NCBI RefSeq assembly: GCF_028476545.1
Contig: NW_026731579.1
Coordinates: 124,001 to 188,000, forward strand
Length of the DNA: 64,000 nt
Reading direction: 5' to 3'
From: Physella acuta
Taxonomy: Eukaryota > Mollusca > Gastropoda > Physidae
Part shown: positions 43,935-56,371 of the stretch, in pieces
Numbering within the stretch: the first letter of the stretch is position 1
Layout: every line of letters starts with the position of its first letter
Made by a program: the position numbers and the translations under genes
Notes under the pieces: generated by a model
The model's input: the letters and a program-made list of their open reading frames with translations, nothing else
Database searches by the model: none
What the model was told of the DNA's origin: nothing

Positions 43935-44425
43935 CAACAGATGACCTGTCCCCACCTCATCAGCTGACCTGTCCCCACTTCATCAGCTGACCTGTCCCCA
44001 CCCCCATCAGATGACCTGTCCTCACCCCCATCAGCTGACCTGTCCCCACCCCCATCAGCTGACACCCCCATCAGCTGACCTGTCCCCACCCCCATCAGCT
44101 GACACCCCCATCAGCTGACCTGTCCCCACCCCCATCAGATGACCTGTCCTCACCCCCATCAGCTGACCTGTCCCCACCCCCATCAGATGACCTGTCCCCA
44201 CCCCCATCAGCTGACCTGTCCCCACCCCCATCAGATGACCTGTCCCCCACCCCCTGTCCCCACCCCCATCCGCTGACCTGTCCCCACCCCCATCAGCTGA
44301 CCTGTCCCCACCCCCATCAGATGACCTGTCCCCCACCCCCTGTCCCCACCCCCATCCGCTGACCTGTCCCCACCCCCATCAGCTGACCTGTCCCCACCCC
44401 CATCAGATGACCTGTCCCCACCCTT
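43935..44425. repeat. 24-bp array, ~20 copies
   Basis: Core cagctgacctgtccccaccc plus ccat, with agatgacc variants in alternating blocks and a duplicated ~80-bp block ('ccccctgtccccacccccatccgctg' at 44,249 and 44,335). Confidence 0.95.
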
Positions 44426-44619
44426 ACCCTCCTCTCAACAAGCCCAGGGCCAAACACGGCACCACTGACCTTTACTAGCCCGTCCGGCTAAAGGCTAAAG
44501 CTGGATTCTGGTACTTCTGGCTAAAGGCTAAAGCTGGATGAAAGAAGCTGCTTCTTGTACGCATTTAGCTCTGTGGAGCTTTACGTTGTCAGTTTTTCGC
44601 CATGTCGCAGAGCTGCAAC

Positions 44620-44858
44620 ATTGTCACATTGTCACGGACACATTGTTACTGTCACATTGTCATATAGAATCTGTCACATTATTACTGTCACATTGTCACC
44701 GTCACATTATTACTGTCACATTGTCACTGTCACATTGTCACGGTCACATTGTCACTGTCACACAGTTACTGTCACATTGTCACTGTCACATTGTCACTGT
44801 CACATTGTCACTGTCACATTGTCACTGTAACATTGTCACTGTCACACCCACAGTCGCG
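44620..44858. repeat. 14-bp array 'attgtcactgtcac'
   Basis: About 16 copies with catt/cacg variants. Confidence 0.93.
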
Positions 44859-45640
44859 CTGCTACTCGTCACAGACACTTTCCATTGTCACCTTAAACTA
44901 TCACACTGTCACATTCACATTGTTACCACTTTTTACTACCAGCTAGACACTCCTACACAATGTAGTCACAGACAGTACACTCTACGGTATGTTCACTGAT
45001 GCATGACTGTGGTCAACAACTGACCGTAGGTGGTACACCCTGTCTTATCTTCACACGTGTACCTGCTGACATTCATCGTGTCAGGTTTTGTTTTCCACAT
45101 GATAAAGTAAAAAACAACTATCGTCCTATCGCCCCCCCCCCCCCGTCCACATATATGAGACGAACACAAAAAAACCATGTAGATATTATAAATTGTGCAA
45201 AAAAAAAAAGTCCCCATGACGTCAATCAAAACGGGCGGGGACAAAGAAAAAAACAACAACACACGTTTCGTGTTTTCTGATAATCACGGTGTGTCTAACA
45301 ATAAAATCTATAAGCGTGCCCGGAAGTGACGTAGTTAAGATAATATCTATTGAGATTATTGGCGGAACAGCTGAGAGACAACAGCGGGCTGTAGCGGCTG
45401 TTTCAGAGTTCAAAGCCTGTCGTCTGGTCCGTTCATCTGTAAGTGTCGTTTTTTTTTATTAGCGGGTTCTGGCTTGTTTTTCTATACATAGATCTAGCTG
45501 GTTGGTTACTAAAGCAGAATTGCGGTTAGCCTTTGATGGGAATTGTTGGTAGCCAAGCGTTTTTGTTGAAATCATCAAAACAAGTGTAGCCAAATGTCTT
45601 TGTTTTATAATTAGCCGTGATTTAAAGTCGGATTATATGT
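44859..45640. other. unique spacer containing a promoter-like patch
   Basis: See the regulatory entry at 45,310-45,438. Otherwise C-run (45,131) and A-run (45,200) interruptions, with no coding signal. Confidence 0.4.
45310..45438 (+). promoter_or_regulatory. candidate promoter/first exon with ETS-CRE motif
   Basis: The composite ccggaagtgacgt (45,320-45,332) joins an ETS core to a CRE-like tgacgt. A mildly CpG-rich ~100 bases follow, ending at a donor-like ttcatct|gtaagt (45,438|45,439). There is no sizeable open frame, so it would be a noncoding exon. Weak evidence. Confidence 0.25.
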
Positions 45641-45642
45641 TC

Positions 45643-45646
<4 letters not shown>

Positions 45647-45713
<67 letters not shown>
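45647..45713. repeat. (TA)n microsatellite
   Basis: About 33 TA dinucleotides. Confidence 0.97.
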
Positions 45714-45717
<4 letters not shown>

Positions 45718-45925
45718 CTATTGAATCGCATTTATATATGTTTTTAAAAAATCTAAAGATAAAGGGAAATAACCCACTAAGAGTTATTGTTCCTGAAAGT
45801 TACAACATTTACACTTGTTTTGCCGAGTTTTAACATTTTGACTCTAAGAAGGTGGGATGGGTATTCTTGGAACGTTTGTGTGTGTGTGTGTGTTGGGGGG
45901 GGGGGGGGTAGGGTAGAGGTGTGGG

Positions 45926-46522
<597 letters not shown>

Positions 46523-46530
46523 GGTGTGGG

Positions 46531-46961
46531 GATGGGGGCGTGATATAAAGAATCCACTTGAATGCAAGTAACCTTATAAAATAAACTTGTCACAAGGTAG
46601 ATCACTCTCAGCGCGGTGTTGTTTTTCATCTTGTGAAAACACTTATATGACGTCAATTGACCGGAAGTGGTGGATTAATTATTAATTAGCTTTAATCTGG
46701 AGCCACTTAATATTAGATAGAGTGTTAGCACTAGGAATTGCCTGATATAGGCAAACAGAAGAAACGGCGTTGACACATCCCGCGTTCTCTAGTTTATCGA
46801 TTTAATTCACGCGAGAGATGGCGAGAACTGGCTGCACCACGTGACCGGAACAGGAAAGTTGTTTGTGCAGGAGGTGATAAAAATAGACGAGGGAACCGTG
46901 AGGGGAACATGCGCTGTGTGGGAGACAGTTGTGTGGCCCAAGTAAGGGAACTATCGGCCAT
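46531..46961 (+). promoter_or_regulatory. promoter-like spacer with a candidate micro-exon
   Basis: Contains accggaagtgg near 46,661 and ccacgtgaccggaacaggaa near 46,838, then an ATG at 46,909 with 11 codons (MRCVGDSCVAQ) ending exactly at a donor-like ggcccaa|gtaagg (46,941|46,942). The next array begins at that donor. Suggestive only. Confidence 0.22.
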
Positions 46962-47345
46962 TTAGTCACACAGGTTTTGTATCACCACCTGGGGAATTAT
47001 CAGTCAGTTGGTGACACACGTTTTGTATCACCACCTGGGGAAGTATCAATCAGTTGATGGCAGAAGTTCTTTATCACTATCTGGGGAACTATTGGGGACA
47101 CCATTTATTATCACCATAGGGGAAGCTAACAGTCAGTTGGTGACACATGTTTTGTATCACCACCTGGGGAGCTATCAGTCATTTAATGACTTAATTTTTG
47201 TATCGCCATATGAGAAGCTAACAGTCAGTTGGTGACATATCACCACTTAAAGAACAATGAGTGATACAAGTTATATATCACCACCTAGGAAGCTTTGTGC
47301 CAATGGTGACACGTTCCTATGACCACCTAAAGAACAATCTGCCAG
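46962..47345. repeat. ~47-bp degenerate repeat
   Basis: Core gtcagttggtgacacatgtt plus ttgtatcaccacctggggaa, about seven diverged copies. Confidence 0.9.
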
Positions 47346-47394
47346 TTGGTGACAATTTCTTGATCTGTATTCCACACTATCTCTGTCACTACCA

Positions 47395-47776
47395 GTCACT
47401 GAGGAATGTGTCGTTATGCCTCCGTATGTACATTGTGTTGAAATGTGTCGTTATGCCTCCGTATGTAAATTGTGTTGAAATGTGTCGTTATGCCTCCGTA
47501 TGTAAATTGTGTTGAAGTGTGTTATTTATGTAAATTGTGTTGAAATGTGTCGTTATGCTTCTGTATGTAAATTGTGTTGAAATGTGTTATTTATGTAAAT
47601 TGTGTTGAAATGTGTCGTTATGCCTCTGTATGTAAATTGTGTTGAAATGTGTTATTTATGTAAATTGTGTTGAAATGTGTCGTTATGCCTCTGTATGTAA
47701 ATTGTGTTGAAATGTGTTATTTATGTAAATTGTGTTGAAATGTGTCGTTATGCCTCTGTATGTAAATTGTGTTGAA
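47395..47776. repeat. ~37-bp array with deletion variants
   Basis: Core gaaatgtgtcgttatgcctc plus tgtatgtaaattgtgtt, alternating with a shorter 'gtgttatttatg' unit. Confidence 0.93.
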
Positions 47777-48037
47777 TGACTTGATGGCTGAACGTGTTTT
47801 GTAGCGAACGAAATCTGGACACGCAATGTGATGGATACTTGCCCTTGTTTCAATGTGATGGATACTTGCCCTTGTTTCAGTTTGATCCATGCTTTGATGG
47901 ATACCAGGACCAAAGATTTTTGTCAGGATAGAATGTCCGGGATAAGCGGCTTATCATGATAGATCAGGGCATTATGGGACGGTCATGTCGCTGGGGTGGC
48001 AAATGTTGTGTCGGCTTGTGAATCGTCTTTTGGTGAG

Positions 48038-48236
48038 CAGTGTTTCTTTCAGGCATTTTTCTCTTGGGGGGAGGAGGGCACTTGAAACATTGGGGGTGGG
48101 GGGTGGACACTGGTTAAAGTACATATTTTGTTTATAAATTCAATTTAGTTTGGAGTAGGAGTGGCAGTAGACGCGTTAATGGGGGGGGGGGGGGGGTTGT
48201 AGAGAAGGGACCCCCCACCCCTTTGGCTACAGACTG
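48038..48236. mobile_element. older relative of the 29.3-kb hAT element
   Basis: The left part (cagtgtttctttcaggcatt, G run, cacttgaaa, ggacactg, aagtacatatttt) parallels 29,324-29,470 closely. The right end (ggctacagactg) is diverged, and flanks ttggtgag/ctggtggg match 6 of 8. Probably an older copy of the same family. Confidence 0.6.
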
Positions 48237-48274
48237 CTGGTGGGTCATTTAGTCGCATACAAACATAAGGTACA

Positions 48275-48765
48275 TTTGTTGGATTAGCTTTGTTGGATCA
48301 GCTTTGTTGGATCAGCTTTGTTGGATTAGCTTTGTTGGATCAGCTTTGTTGGATCAGCTTTGCCGGATCAGCTTTGTTGGATCAGCTTTGTTTGATTAGC
48401 TTTGTTGGATAACTTTGCCGGATCAGCTTTGTTGGATGAGCTTTGTTGGATCAGCTTTGTTGGATCAGGTTTGTTGGATCAGGTTTGTTGGATCAGGTTT
48501 GTTGGATCAGGTTTGTTGGATCAGCTTTGTTGGATCAGCTTTGTTGGATCAGGTTTGTTGGATCAGGTTTGTTGGATCAGGTTTGTTGGATCAGGTTTGT
48601 TGGATCAGGTTTGTTGGATCAGGTTTGTTGGATCAGGTTTGTTGGATCAGGTTTGTTGGATCAGGTTTGTTGGATTAGCTTTGTTGGATCAGCTTTGTTG
48701 GATAAGCTTTGCCGGATCAGCTTTGTTGGATTAGCTTTGTTAGATCAGCTTGCTGGATAGAGATA
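48275..48765. repeat. 14-bp array, ~35 copies
   Basis: Unit ttggatcagctttg on the flanks and ttggatcaggtttg in the homogenised centre. Leu/Asp/Gln/Val/Cys/Trp frames are artefacts. Confidence 0.96.
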
Positions 48766-50520
48766 TGTTGGACTGCTGTTTGATTGAGAGGACTGTAGTA
48801 GAGGACAAAGCTGGAAAAATGTTTTGTGATCTCAAGTTTTCTAAACTAGTCAATATCAAGGTGTTTTAATCATATTACCTTCGTATTGTATCACCATTGG
48901 TGTTTTAGTCATAATACTTTCTGACTGTGTCACCAAAGGTGAATTAATCAAAGTGCTTACTTATAATGTCCTAATGTGCTGTTACCAGGTTTAACCATCA
49001 CAGTGTGGTCTTAGAAAATTGGGACCAGATGTTGTCTACTATCTATCAGCCCCAGTTGTTATATTTCATTTGTTCACCCCCCCACCCCCCGCCACAATTT
49101 TAAAATACACCCCATGTGGGTAACGGTTTTCATGTCCTCTTGCTTTAGTCTCCCAGACCCCTGATTTAGGTCGCTAGTCCAGTCCGCAACATCCTCTGAT
49201 TTCTGGGTGGGGTTGTATGTCAATCAACACTTGGATTTTTGCTGTGAGAGGTTGTTTAAAGGAAAACATTTGTAAGAACAAGCAAGAGAAACTTTCTTAC
49301 CCCAGTATCTCAATCAACACGGGGATGTTGCTGGGTCTGTAGACCTGTTGTAAAACTGTTAACGATATTACGACCATCTTGTATCACCAATTTCAACTGA
49401 AAGTAAAATCAATAAGAAAATAAAGGTTTAGAAATTGATAAACACAGGAAAATATTTTAAGAAAATTAGAGAAAATTATTCTTTTATGTAAGGTTCAAGG
49501 ATAAAAATAATTTTATACCGACTAATCAAAAGAATAGGAAGTACACGTATGGGCAGCCATAATGTCGCCATTTTAATCACGCGATTAGAACCGACGTCAT
49601 TTACTGACGTCACAGACAGCAGTACCGTCTACTAGACTGACGTCTACAGCTATGGCGACCCAGTTATTGAAATGTTATCCAGATCTGTCGGATAACTTTC
49701 GGATAACTCTCGACAGTCTGGGGAAAACACGACTCCGGTTGGGAAAGTGTCTTAGAAAAATAAAATGTTTGTGGTTTCGAACGTGTCGTAGCAATAAAGT
49801 GGAAGTGATCTCCCTTGAACTTGATCGTATATTTACTTGAGAAGTTTAGAGGAAGTATTGTAATCGTGCTAAATATCGAAATCGACAATTTTTCTACACC
49901 GGTCGGAAAAACTTTGTAATTTGCAATGTTATCTGTGTGTGTGTATTTGTCTGTCTGTCTATTTTTCTGTCTGCCTGTATTTGTCTGTCCATGAATCCGA
50001 TAACTTGAGTACTGTTTCAGTTAGGTAGACAATATTTCATATATAAGAAAAAATCTTAAACTTTGATTTCCTTAAATTGTTGAGTGATTTCCGATATGCG
50101 GAAGTGGTACTTTATTTCTGGTTTCCAATATACCCATAACATGAGTACTGTTGGAGGTAGGGGGCTGTACTCTGTCCTGTAGGCCGAGACATTAATTATA
50201 GGGTGACGTCACCAGGATAATTTCGTTGGCGTAGTAGCCCCCCCCCCCACCCTTCCCCCCTCTATTAGTCAACCTCCCATAGGTTTACATACACGTTTAT
50301 GGATCGAAAACATACTACACACACGTACACATATTCTCGCATACTAACACGTACAATACGTATACACGAATCCATACACATATACACATGCAAACACACA
50401 TACACAAATATAGGTATACAAATGCAGAACGACAAACTCACAATGAAAGTTTCATACCAATGCAAGACTGATGTAAATAGGCACAGCAAGGTGGGATGTC
50501 TATACCAACAGAGAGCTAAA
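48766..50520. other. unique spacer
   Basis: Includes a 62-codon plus frame (49,652-49,840, starts MATQLLKCYPDL) preceded by gacgtc-rich DNA. I recognise no family and see no splice support. C-run near 50,240. Confidence 0.4.
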
Positions 50521-50705
50521 TAGACACACACAAGGCCAGTGTGATGCCTATATCAAGACAGAGCTAAATAGACACACACAAGGCCAGTGTGATGCTTATA
50601 TCAAGACAGAGCTAAATAGACACACACAAGGCCAGTGTGATGCTTATATCAAGACAGAGCTAAATAGACACACACAAGGCCAGTGTGATGCCTATATCAA
50701 GACAG
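50521..50705. repeat. 48-bp repeat, ~4 copies
   Basis: Core caaggccagtgtgatgctta plus tatcaagacagagctaaatagacacaca. Confidence 0.95.
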
Positions 50706-50756
50706 AACTAACTAGGCGGACAGAATGAAAGTCTGGCACTGAGAACTTAGCATATG

Positions 50757-50968
50757 GTGATATGTCCAGCATCAACAGAGAGATACGTCGGTATGAAGCT
50801 GGTGATAAGTCCAGCATCAACAGAGATACGTCGGTATGAAGCTGGTGATAAGTCCAGCATCAACAGAGATACGTCGGTATGAAGCTGGTGATAAGTCCAG
50901 CATCAACAGAGATACGTCGGTATGAAGCTGGTGATAAGTCCAGCATCAACAGAGAGATACGTCGGTAT
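50757..50968. repeat. ~43-bp repeat, 5 copies
   Basis: Core gataagtccagcatcaacag plus agatacgtcggtatgaagctggt. The first and last copies have an extra 'ag'. Confidence 0.95.
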
Positions 50969-53015
50969 GAAGCTATTTGACACATTTAAAGACTTGACTG
51001 CTTTAAAGTCAAGGGGAACGTCAAGTTGTGAGATACTTGATCTAGATGTAAAGTCACATTTCAAGTCAAGTCACATTTAAAGTCATGGCAGATTTCAAGT
51101 GATGAAAATTGTGACATTCCTGAAGCTAGTTCCCCATGGGTTGTGCAAATTTGACGAGTAGCTAAAGCATGCTAATATTTGTACCTAAGTCATATGACTT
51201 CTGTAAATCCGTGCCGTAAGACATATGATGTGTGCCCCTTATCATTTAAGTTATATGACTTCATTCACCTACGATTGTCTGTAAATCATATAAACTCAAG
51301 TCATCCACCATCTTGTGTAAGTCATATGACTTGTGCCACATGACTACGTCACTTCCTGTTTATCCCTGCCGCTAGTCAGGGTGACTGTCAAACTGTCAGT
51401 CAGTTTTGCGCTGGCTCAAATTTAATCAACGGCCAGCGCGTGCAATTAGTCACACATGTAAATCTGGAACAGATGACGTCATCGATAGCAGTGCTTTAAT
51501 CTGGTCCCTCATTTATTTAAGAAAAATCTAGACTAAAAAATGGAGGACTTATTCGTTGATGCGGTAAATTAATTAAGTGATTGAATTATTGGTTGAATGA
51601 TTGGTCGACTGCCTTCAGTTCTAAGACAGTTAATACCCTCGATCAATATTCGAAATGTTTAGAGTTTTCAACATGTATAAAAATTCAACATGTTTAACTT
51701 TTTCAATATTTATCAACATTCAACATGTTTAGCATTTTCAACATTTATAAACATATAAAATGCTTAGCGTTTTCAACAATAATCAACAGTCAGCATGTTT
51801 AGCGTTTTCAACATTAATCAACATTGAAAATATCATTAATCAGAATTACAACCTACTCATCGTTTCCAACTGTGATCAAACTGCCTAACATATGGAACCT
51901 ACTAGAAGCTTTATAGCGGCTGACAAAAGCTGGTTAGGAAAAAAAATTCAGCCAGTTAAAAATGGCGTCTGGATAACACAGGCTGTCACTATAATTTGCT
52001 TGTCTCTAAATGTCATATTTTCATAAAAACCTTACATGGCATTTGATGTGTGGGGGTAACATGTCATTTCCCCACACACATCTGTGTGTGGTCTTCGGCA
52101 TGTCTGTTTATAAATTGAACTGTGGGGGGGGGGGGTGGAAATTTCGGCATGTGAATATATTTCGCCTTTGTGATAGATTATTTCCCTTTGTGCTAGATTA
52201 TTTCCCTTGGATTATTACAGCGGTTGCTTCCCTTGCTTTCTGGCGAGCTGATTATGACTAGCTTAAGTGTGTTTTTGTGCGCGTGTTACCCAGTGAGTTT
52301 ATAACAATTGAGCGACGTGCAGATAACGGACATCTATCTTTACTTAAATCGTCAACAGTGACACATATTTTTTTTCCATCCCACAGTGAAATTGTTTCAT
52401 TCACCCAATAATTCTTCACAGACGTCACATCCTGCCACGTGATTTCATGGGAATTTAACGCTAAATATAGATTAGACTCGGATGGATTTTAACATCACTT
52501 TTTGGTAAGTTGAAAATGTTTTGTGTCGTATTTTGAAATTTTTTCAACCTTCTGGCTAAATAAAATTATATTCGTCAGTTTGGTATAAGAGGCTAAATTA
52601 GCCGACAGGGGCCCAAAATGGCCGCAATATGTGGTAAACACCTGGCCCTAGCTGGTCACATCTGTCACACTGTTGTCACGTGACCTCACAGATAAACAGC
52701 CACGTGACGTGACTGGTGATCTGTAGGTCGCTGGAGACTATCTGTGCTAGCTGGTCACGTGACAATCACGTCTGTCACGGTCATGTCACGTGATCTCACA
52801 ACGTGGCTTGTGATCGGCAGGTCTGTGAAGGCGACCTAGAACAATCTGTGCAAGCTGCAGACATCAAGCTCACCAGACCGTTTTGTCCAATCAAAATGGG
52901 TTTAACACAAACACACACGGATTTGGTATTGTAACGGCCGTTTTCATTGGATGCGGGATGATCCTATAGAAGCTTTTGTTGGTGACAAGTCTTTGTTTCC
53001 TCTATCCAAAGAGCT
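50969..53015. other. unique spacer with palindromic words and CACGTG cluster
   Basis: Contains the palindrome aagtcatatgactt at 51,187 and 51,319 (near-copy at 51,248), loose 'caacatgtttagc' repeats (51,660-51,830), and four CACGTG boxes at 52,677, 52,701, 52,756 and 52,787. No coding signal. Confidence 0.5.
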
Positions 53016-53019
53016 TTAT

Positions 53020-53905
53020 GGGTTTGTGGGTCATACACAATGATTTTATGGGTTTGTGGGTCATACACAGTGATTTTATGGGTTTGTGGGTCATATACAA
53101 TGGTTTTACGGGTTTGTGGGTCATACTGTCATACACAATGGTTTTATGGGTTTGTGGGTCATACACAATGATTTTATGGGTTTGTGGGTCATACACAGTG
53201 ATTTTATGGGTTTGTGGGTCATATACAATGGTTTTACGGGTTTGTGGGTCATACTGTCATACACAATGGTTTTATGGGTTTGTGGGTCATACACAATGAT
53301 TTTATGGGTTTGTGGGTCATACACAGTGATTTTATGGGTTTGTGGGTCATATACAATGGTTTTACGGGTTTGTGGGTCATACTGTCATACACAATGGTTT
53401 TATGGGTTTGTGGGTCATACACAATGATTTTATGGGTTTGTGGGTCATACACAGTGATTTTATGGGTTTGTGGGTCATATACAATGGTTTTACGGGTTTG
53501 TGGGTCATACTGTCATACACAATGGTTTTATGGGTTTGTGGGTCATACACAATGATTTTATGGGTTTGTGGTTTTATGGGTTTGTGGGTCATACACAATG
53601 ATTTTATGGGTTTGTGGGTCATACACAATGTTTTTATGGGTTTGTGGGCCATACACAATGATTTTATGGGTTTCTGGGCCATACTCAATGGTTTTATGGG
53701 TTTGTGGGCCATACACAATGATTTTATGGGTTTGTGGGCCATACACATTGGCTTTATGGGTTTGTGGGTCATATACAATGGTTTTATGGGTTTGTGGGTC
53801 ATATACAATGGTTTTATGGGTTTGTGGGTCATACACAATGATTTTATGGGTTTGTGGTTTTATGGGTTTGTGGGCCATACACAATGTTTTTATGGGTTTG
53901 TAGTT
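53020..53905. repeat. 30-bp monomers in a 128-bp higher-order repeat
   Basis: Three 30-bp units (gattttatgggtttgtgggt plus catacacaat) and one 38-bp unit carrying 'actgtcat' form a 128-bp period, repeated four times almost without change. Less ordered copies follow to 53,905. Confidence 0.97.
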
Positions 53906-54570
53906 TCCAGCTATTGTTTTAAGATTCCTGAGTACTTGTATTTATTTGGCTCAGAGATTGGGGTTTGAAAATCCAATATTTAACAACTGCTGTTTCTGAA
54001 CTTTGATATTTGTTGACAGTAGCTATTTGTGAAATTTGATATTTTACAATTTCTGTGTGTGAAATTTGATATTTGTTGACAGTAGCTATTTGTGAAATTT
54101 GATATTTGTTGACATTTGTGAGTTTTGATATATGACGACTGGCATCAAGTATCTCAAGTAGCGAACTTTTCAAGTCTAGAAAATGAAATATAGAGGAGAG
54201 GGGAGGGTAATTTCCAGGTTAAAATGCCAAGGACAAACAATTAATATTTTGTTGTTGTTGTTGTATGTGCCTACGTTTAGCAAGTCAATATTAATTAACA
54301 TTAATAATATTAATTAATTGTCAATGATGGCTAGGAAAAGGTTTTTAACCCCCCCCCCCTCCTCACTCCACACATACAAAGCGATCAGGATAGACACTTT
54401 GACATGATACATAATAGCACCACACTACTCTACTCCACACCATACACACAATAGCATCTCACCAAACACACACATACACCCACCATACGTACACACAAAC
54501 ACACCTAATTCATAGGAGTCATACCGTCTATCCCTTTTACTTTGGCTCCACGCAAGTTAGAATGGAACTT
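53906..54570. other. spacer with small repeat
   Basis: A degenerate gaaatttgatatttgttgac repeat at 53,990-54,125, then AT-rich DNA, a C-run (54,350) and CA-rich sequence. Confidence 0.6.
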
Positions 54571-54576
54571 TTGTCC

Positions 54577-55112
54577 GGCATGTTGCCTATGTCCGGCTAC
54601 CTGTAGACTTCCTTCCGGCATAGAGCCACCTCATTTTGCCCGGCATGTTGCCGGCTCCTTATGTCCGACATATAGTCACCTCATTTTGCCCGGCATGTTG
54701 CCGGCTCCTTATGTCCGGCATGTTGCCGGCTCCCTCTGTCCGGCATGTTGCCGGCTCCCTGTGTCCGGCATGTTGCCGGCTCCCTCTGTCCGGCATGTTG
54801 CCGGCTCCCTGTGTCCGGCATGTTGCCGGCTCCTTATGTCCGGCATGTTGCCGGCTCCTTATGTCCGGCATGTTGCCGGCTCCCTCTGTCCGGCATGTTG
54901 CCGGCTCCCTGTGTCCGGCATGTTGCCGGCTCCCTGTGTCCGGCATGTTGCCGGCTCCTTATGTCCGGCATGTTGCCGGCTCCTTATGTCCGGCATGTTG
55001 CCGGCTCCTTATGTCCGGCATGTTGCCGGCTCCCTCTGTCCGGCATGTTGCCGGCTCCCTGTGTCCGGCATGTTGCCGGCTCCTTATGTCCAGCATGTTA
55101 CCGGCTCCTTAC
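54577..55112. repeat. 25-bp array with internal palindrome, ~21 copies
   Basis: Unit ccggcatgttgccggctcct plus tatgt (or ctgtgt/ctctgt variants). Every unit holds the hairpin CCGGCA-tgt-TGCCGG. Variants are arranged in blocks. Frames of up to 232 codons are artefacts. Confidence 0.96.
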
Positions 55113-55511
55113 GCTAACACGGACCCTACACACTACAAAATCACCGGATACCGTGTAATTGTTCCATCCCCGACACCCAAGGCTTATAATGACAATAACC
55201 ACCCCCCTCGCCCCCTCCCCCCTACAGACGCAGCCCAGGTCGGCGCCGCAGCTGCAGCAGACGACCAATATTTCCATAACTCTGCTCATTACGCGACCAG
55301 AATGAAATCTCGTGAATTAGTTACCATCGGGTGAGCCGGGGGAAAGGGGCGCAACCGACTCTATTAATGCCAGGAGAAGGGGGACAACCGAATCTATTAA
55401 TATCCTTCTTGCAGGCTATGCTGGTGTTTGAATAGAAATTGTTTATCAATACGGCAGTCTGGCACTGGTCACTCAAGGTCACAGCGGGATGGAGAAGTTA
55501 GTGTCAGGAGG
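55113..55511. other. unique spacer
   Basis: No supported exon. GC-richer near 55,230-55,270 (gtcggcgccgcagctgcagc). Confidence 0.45.
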
Positions 55512-55862
55512 GGTCAGTCTTGGACTGATGGGTTGTGGGGTCAGTAGGGGTCATTAGGGGTCAGTGGGGGTCAGCAGGGGTCAGTCTAGGGCTGATGGGT
55601 TGTGGGGTCAGTAGGGGTCAGTAGGGTCAGTAGGGGTCAGTAGGGGTCAGTCTAGGACATATGGGTTGTAGGGTCAGTAGGGGTCAGTAGGGGTCAGTAG
55701 GGGTCAGTAGGGGTCAGTCTAGGACATATGGGTTGTAGGGTCAGTAGGGGTCAGGAAGTGGGTCAGTCTAGATGGGTTGTAGGGTCATTAGGGGTCAGGA
55801 AGGGGTCAGTCTAGATGGGTTGTAGGGTCAGTAGGGGGCACTCTAGGACAGAGTAGATTGTA
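55512..55862. repeat. 'aggggtcagt' repeat
   Basis: 10-bp units organised into longer 'ctaggacatatgggttgtag' blocks. Confidence 0.93.
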
Positions 55863-56371
55863 GGACGTCAATGGGGCTAGATTGGTCTTTACGTAAGCAG
55901 ACATCTTTCTCAATACCTTGTTAGAACCGACATGACAGTACCCCCCCCCCCCCCGCCCCTTTAGACGACCACAAAACTCCACCGCAAGATGATCCTAACT
56001 CTAACGCGATCACCTGCAGCAGTGGACCCTCTATGCCTAACCCAACACCACCAACAGACCACTACACCCTTACCATTCACCATCCACTGCTTGTGCCAAC
56101 CCTAACAAAGTACCTCAGTAACCGCTGTGGATTACTCCACGCAGTAAAAGTAAAAATTGACGCCATTCTAAAGTAATAAAGTAATTGATAAGAAAAGTGT
56201 TGAGATAAGAGCTGTTCGATATTGACTTTCTTAGCCCGGTGACCCCAGGGGATAAAATCAATCATCCTTTATGTTCAACTACAGCTAATGGGTTCAGTTT
56301 ACAAGCCCGCTTTGAAACTGCTTTGTGGGTGGATTAGTAGCATGTGAATGGTAAGGTGCTCGGCTGTAATA
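55863..56371. other. unique spacer
   Basis: C-run at 55,940. Nothing coding is supported. Confidence 0.45.

Noticed and set aside
49652-49840. 62-codon protein starting MATQLLKCYPDL
   Set aside because: No family recognised and no neighbouring exon; kept only as a note in the spacer entry.
54542-55334. Cys/Pro-rich 190-232-codon frames
   Set aside because: 25-bp palindromic repeat read in rotating frames; no gene-like flanks.
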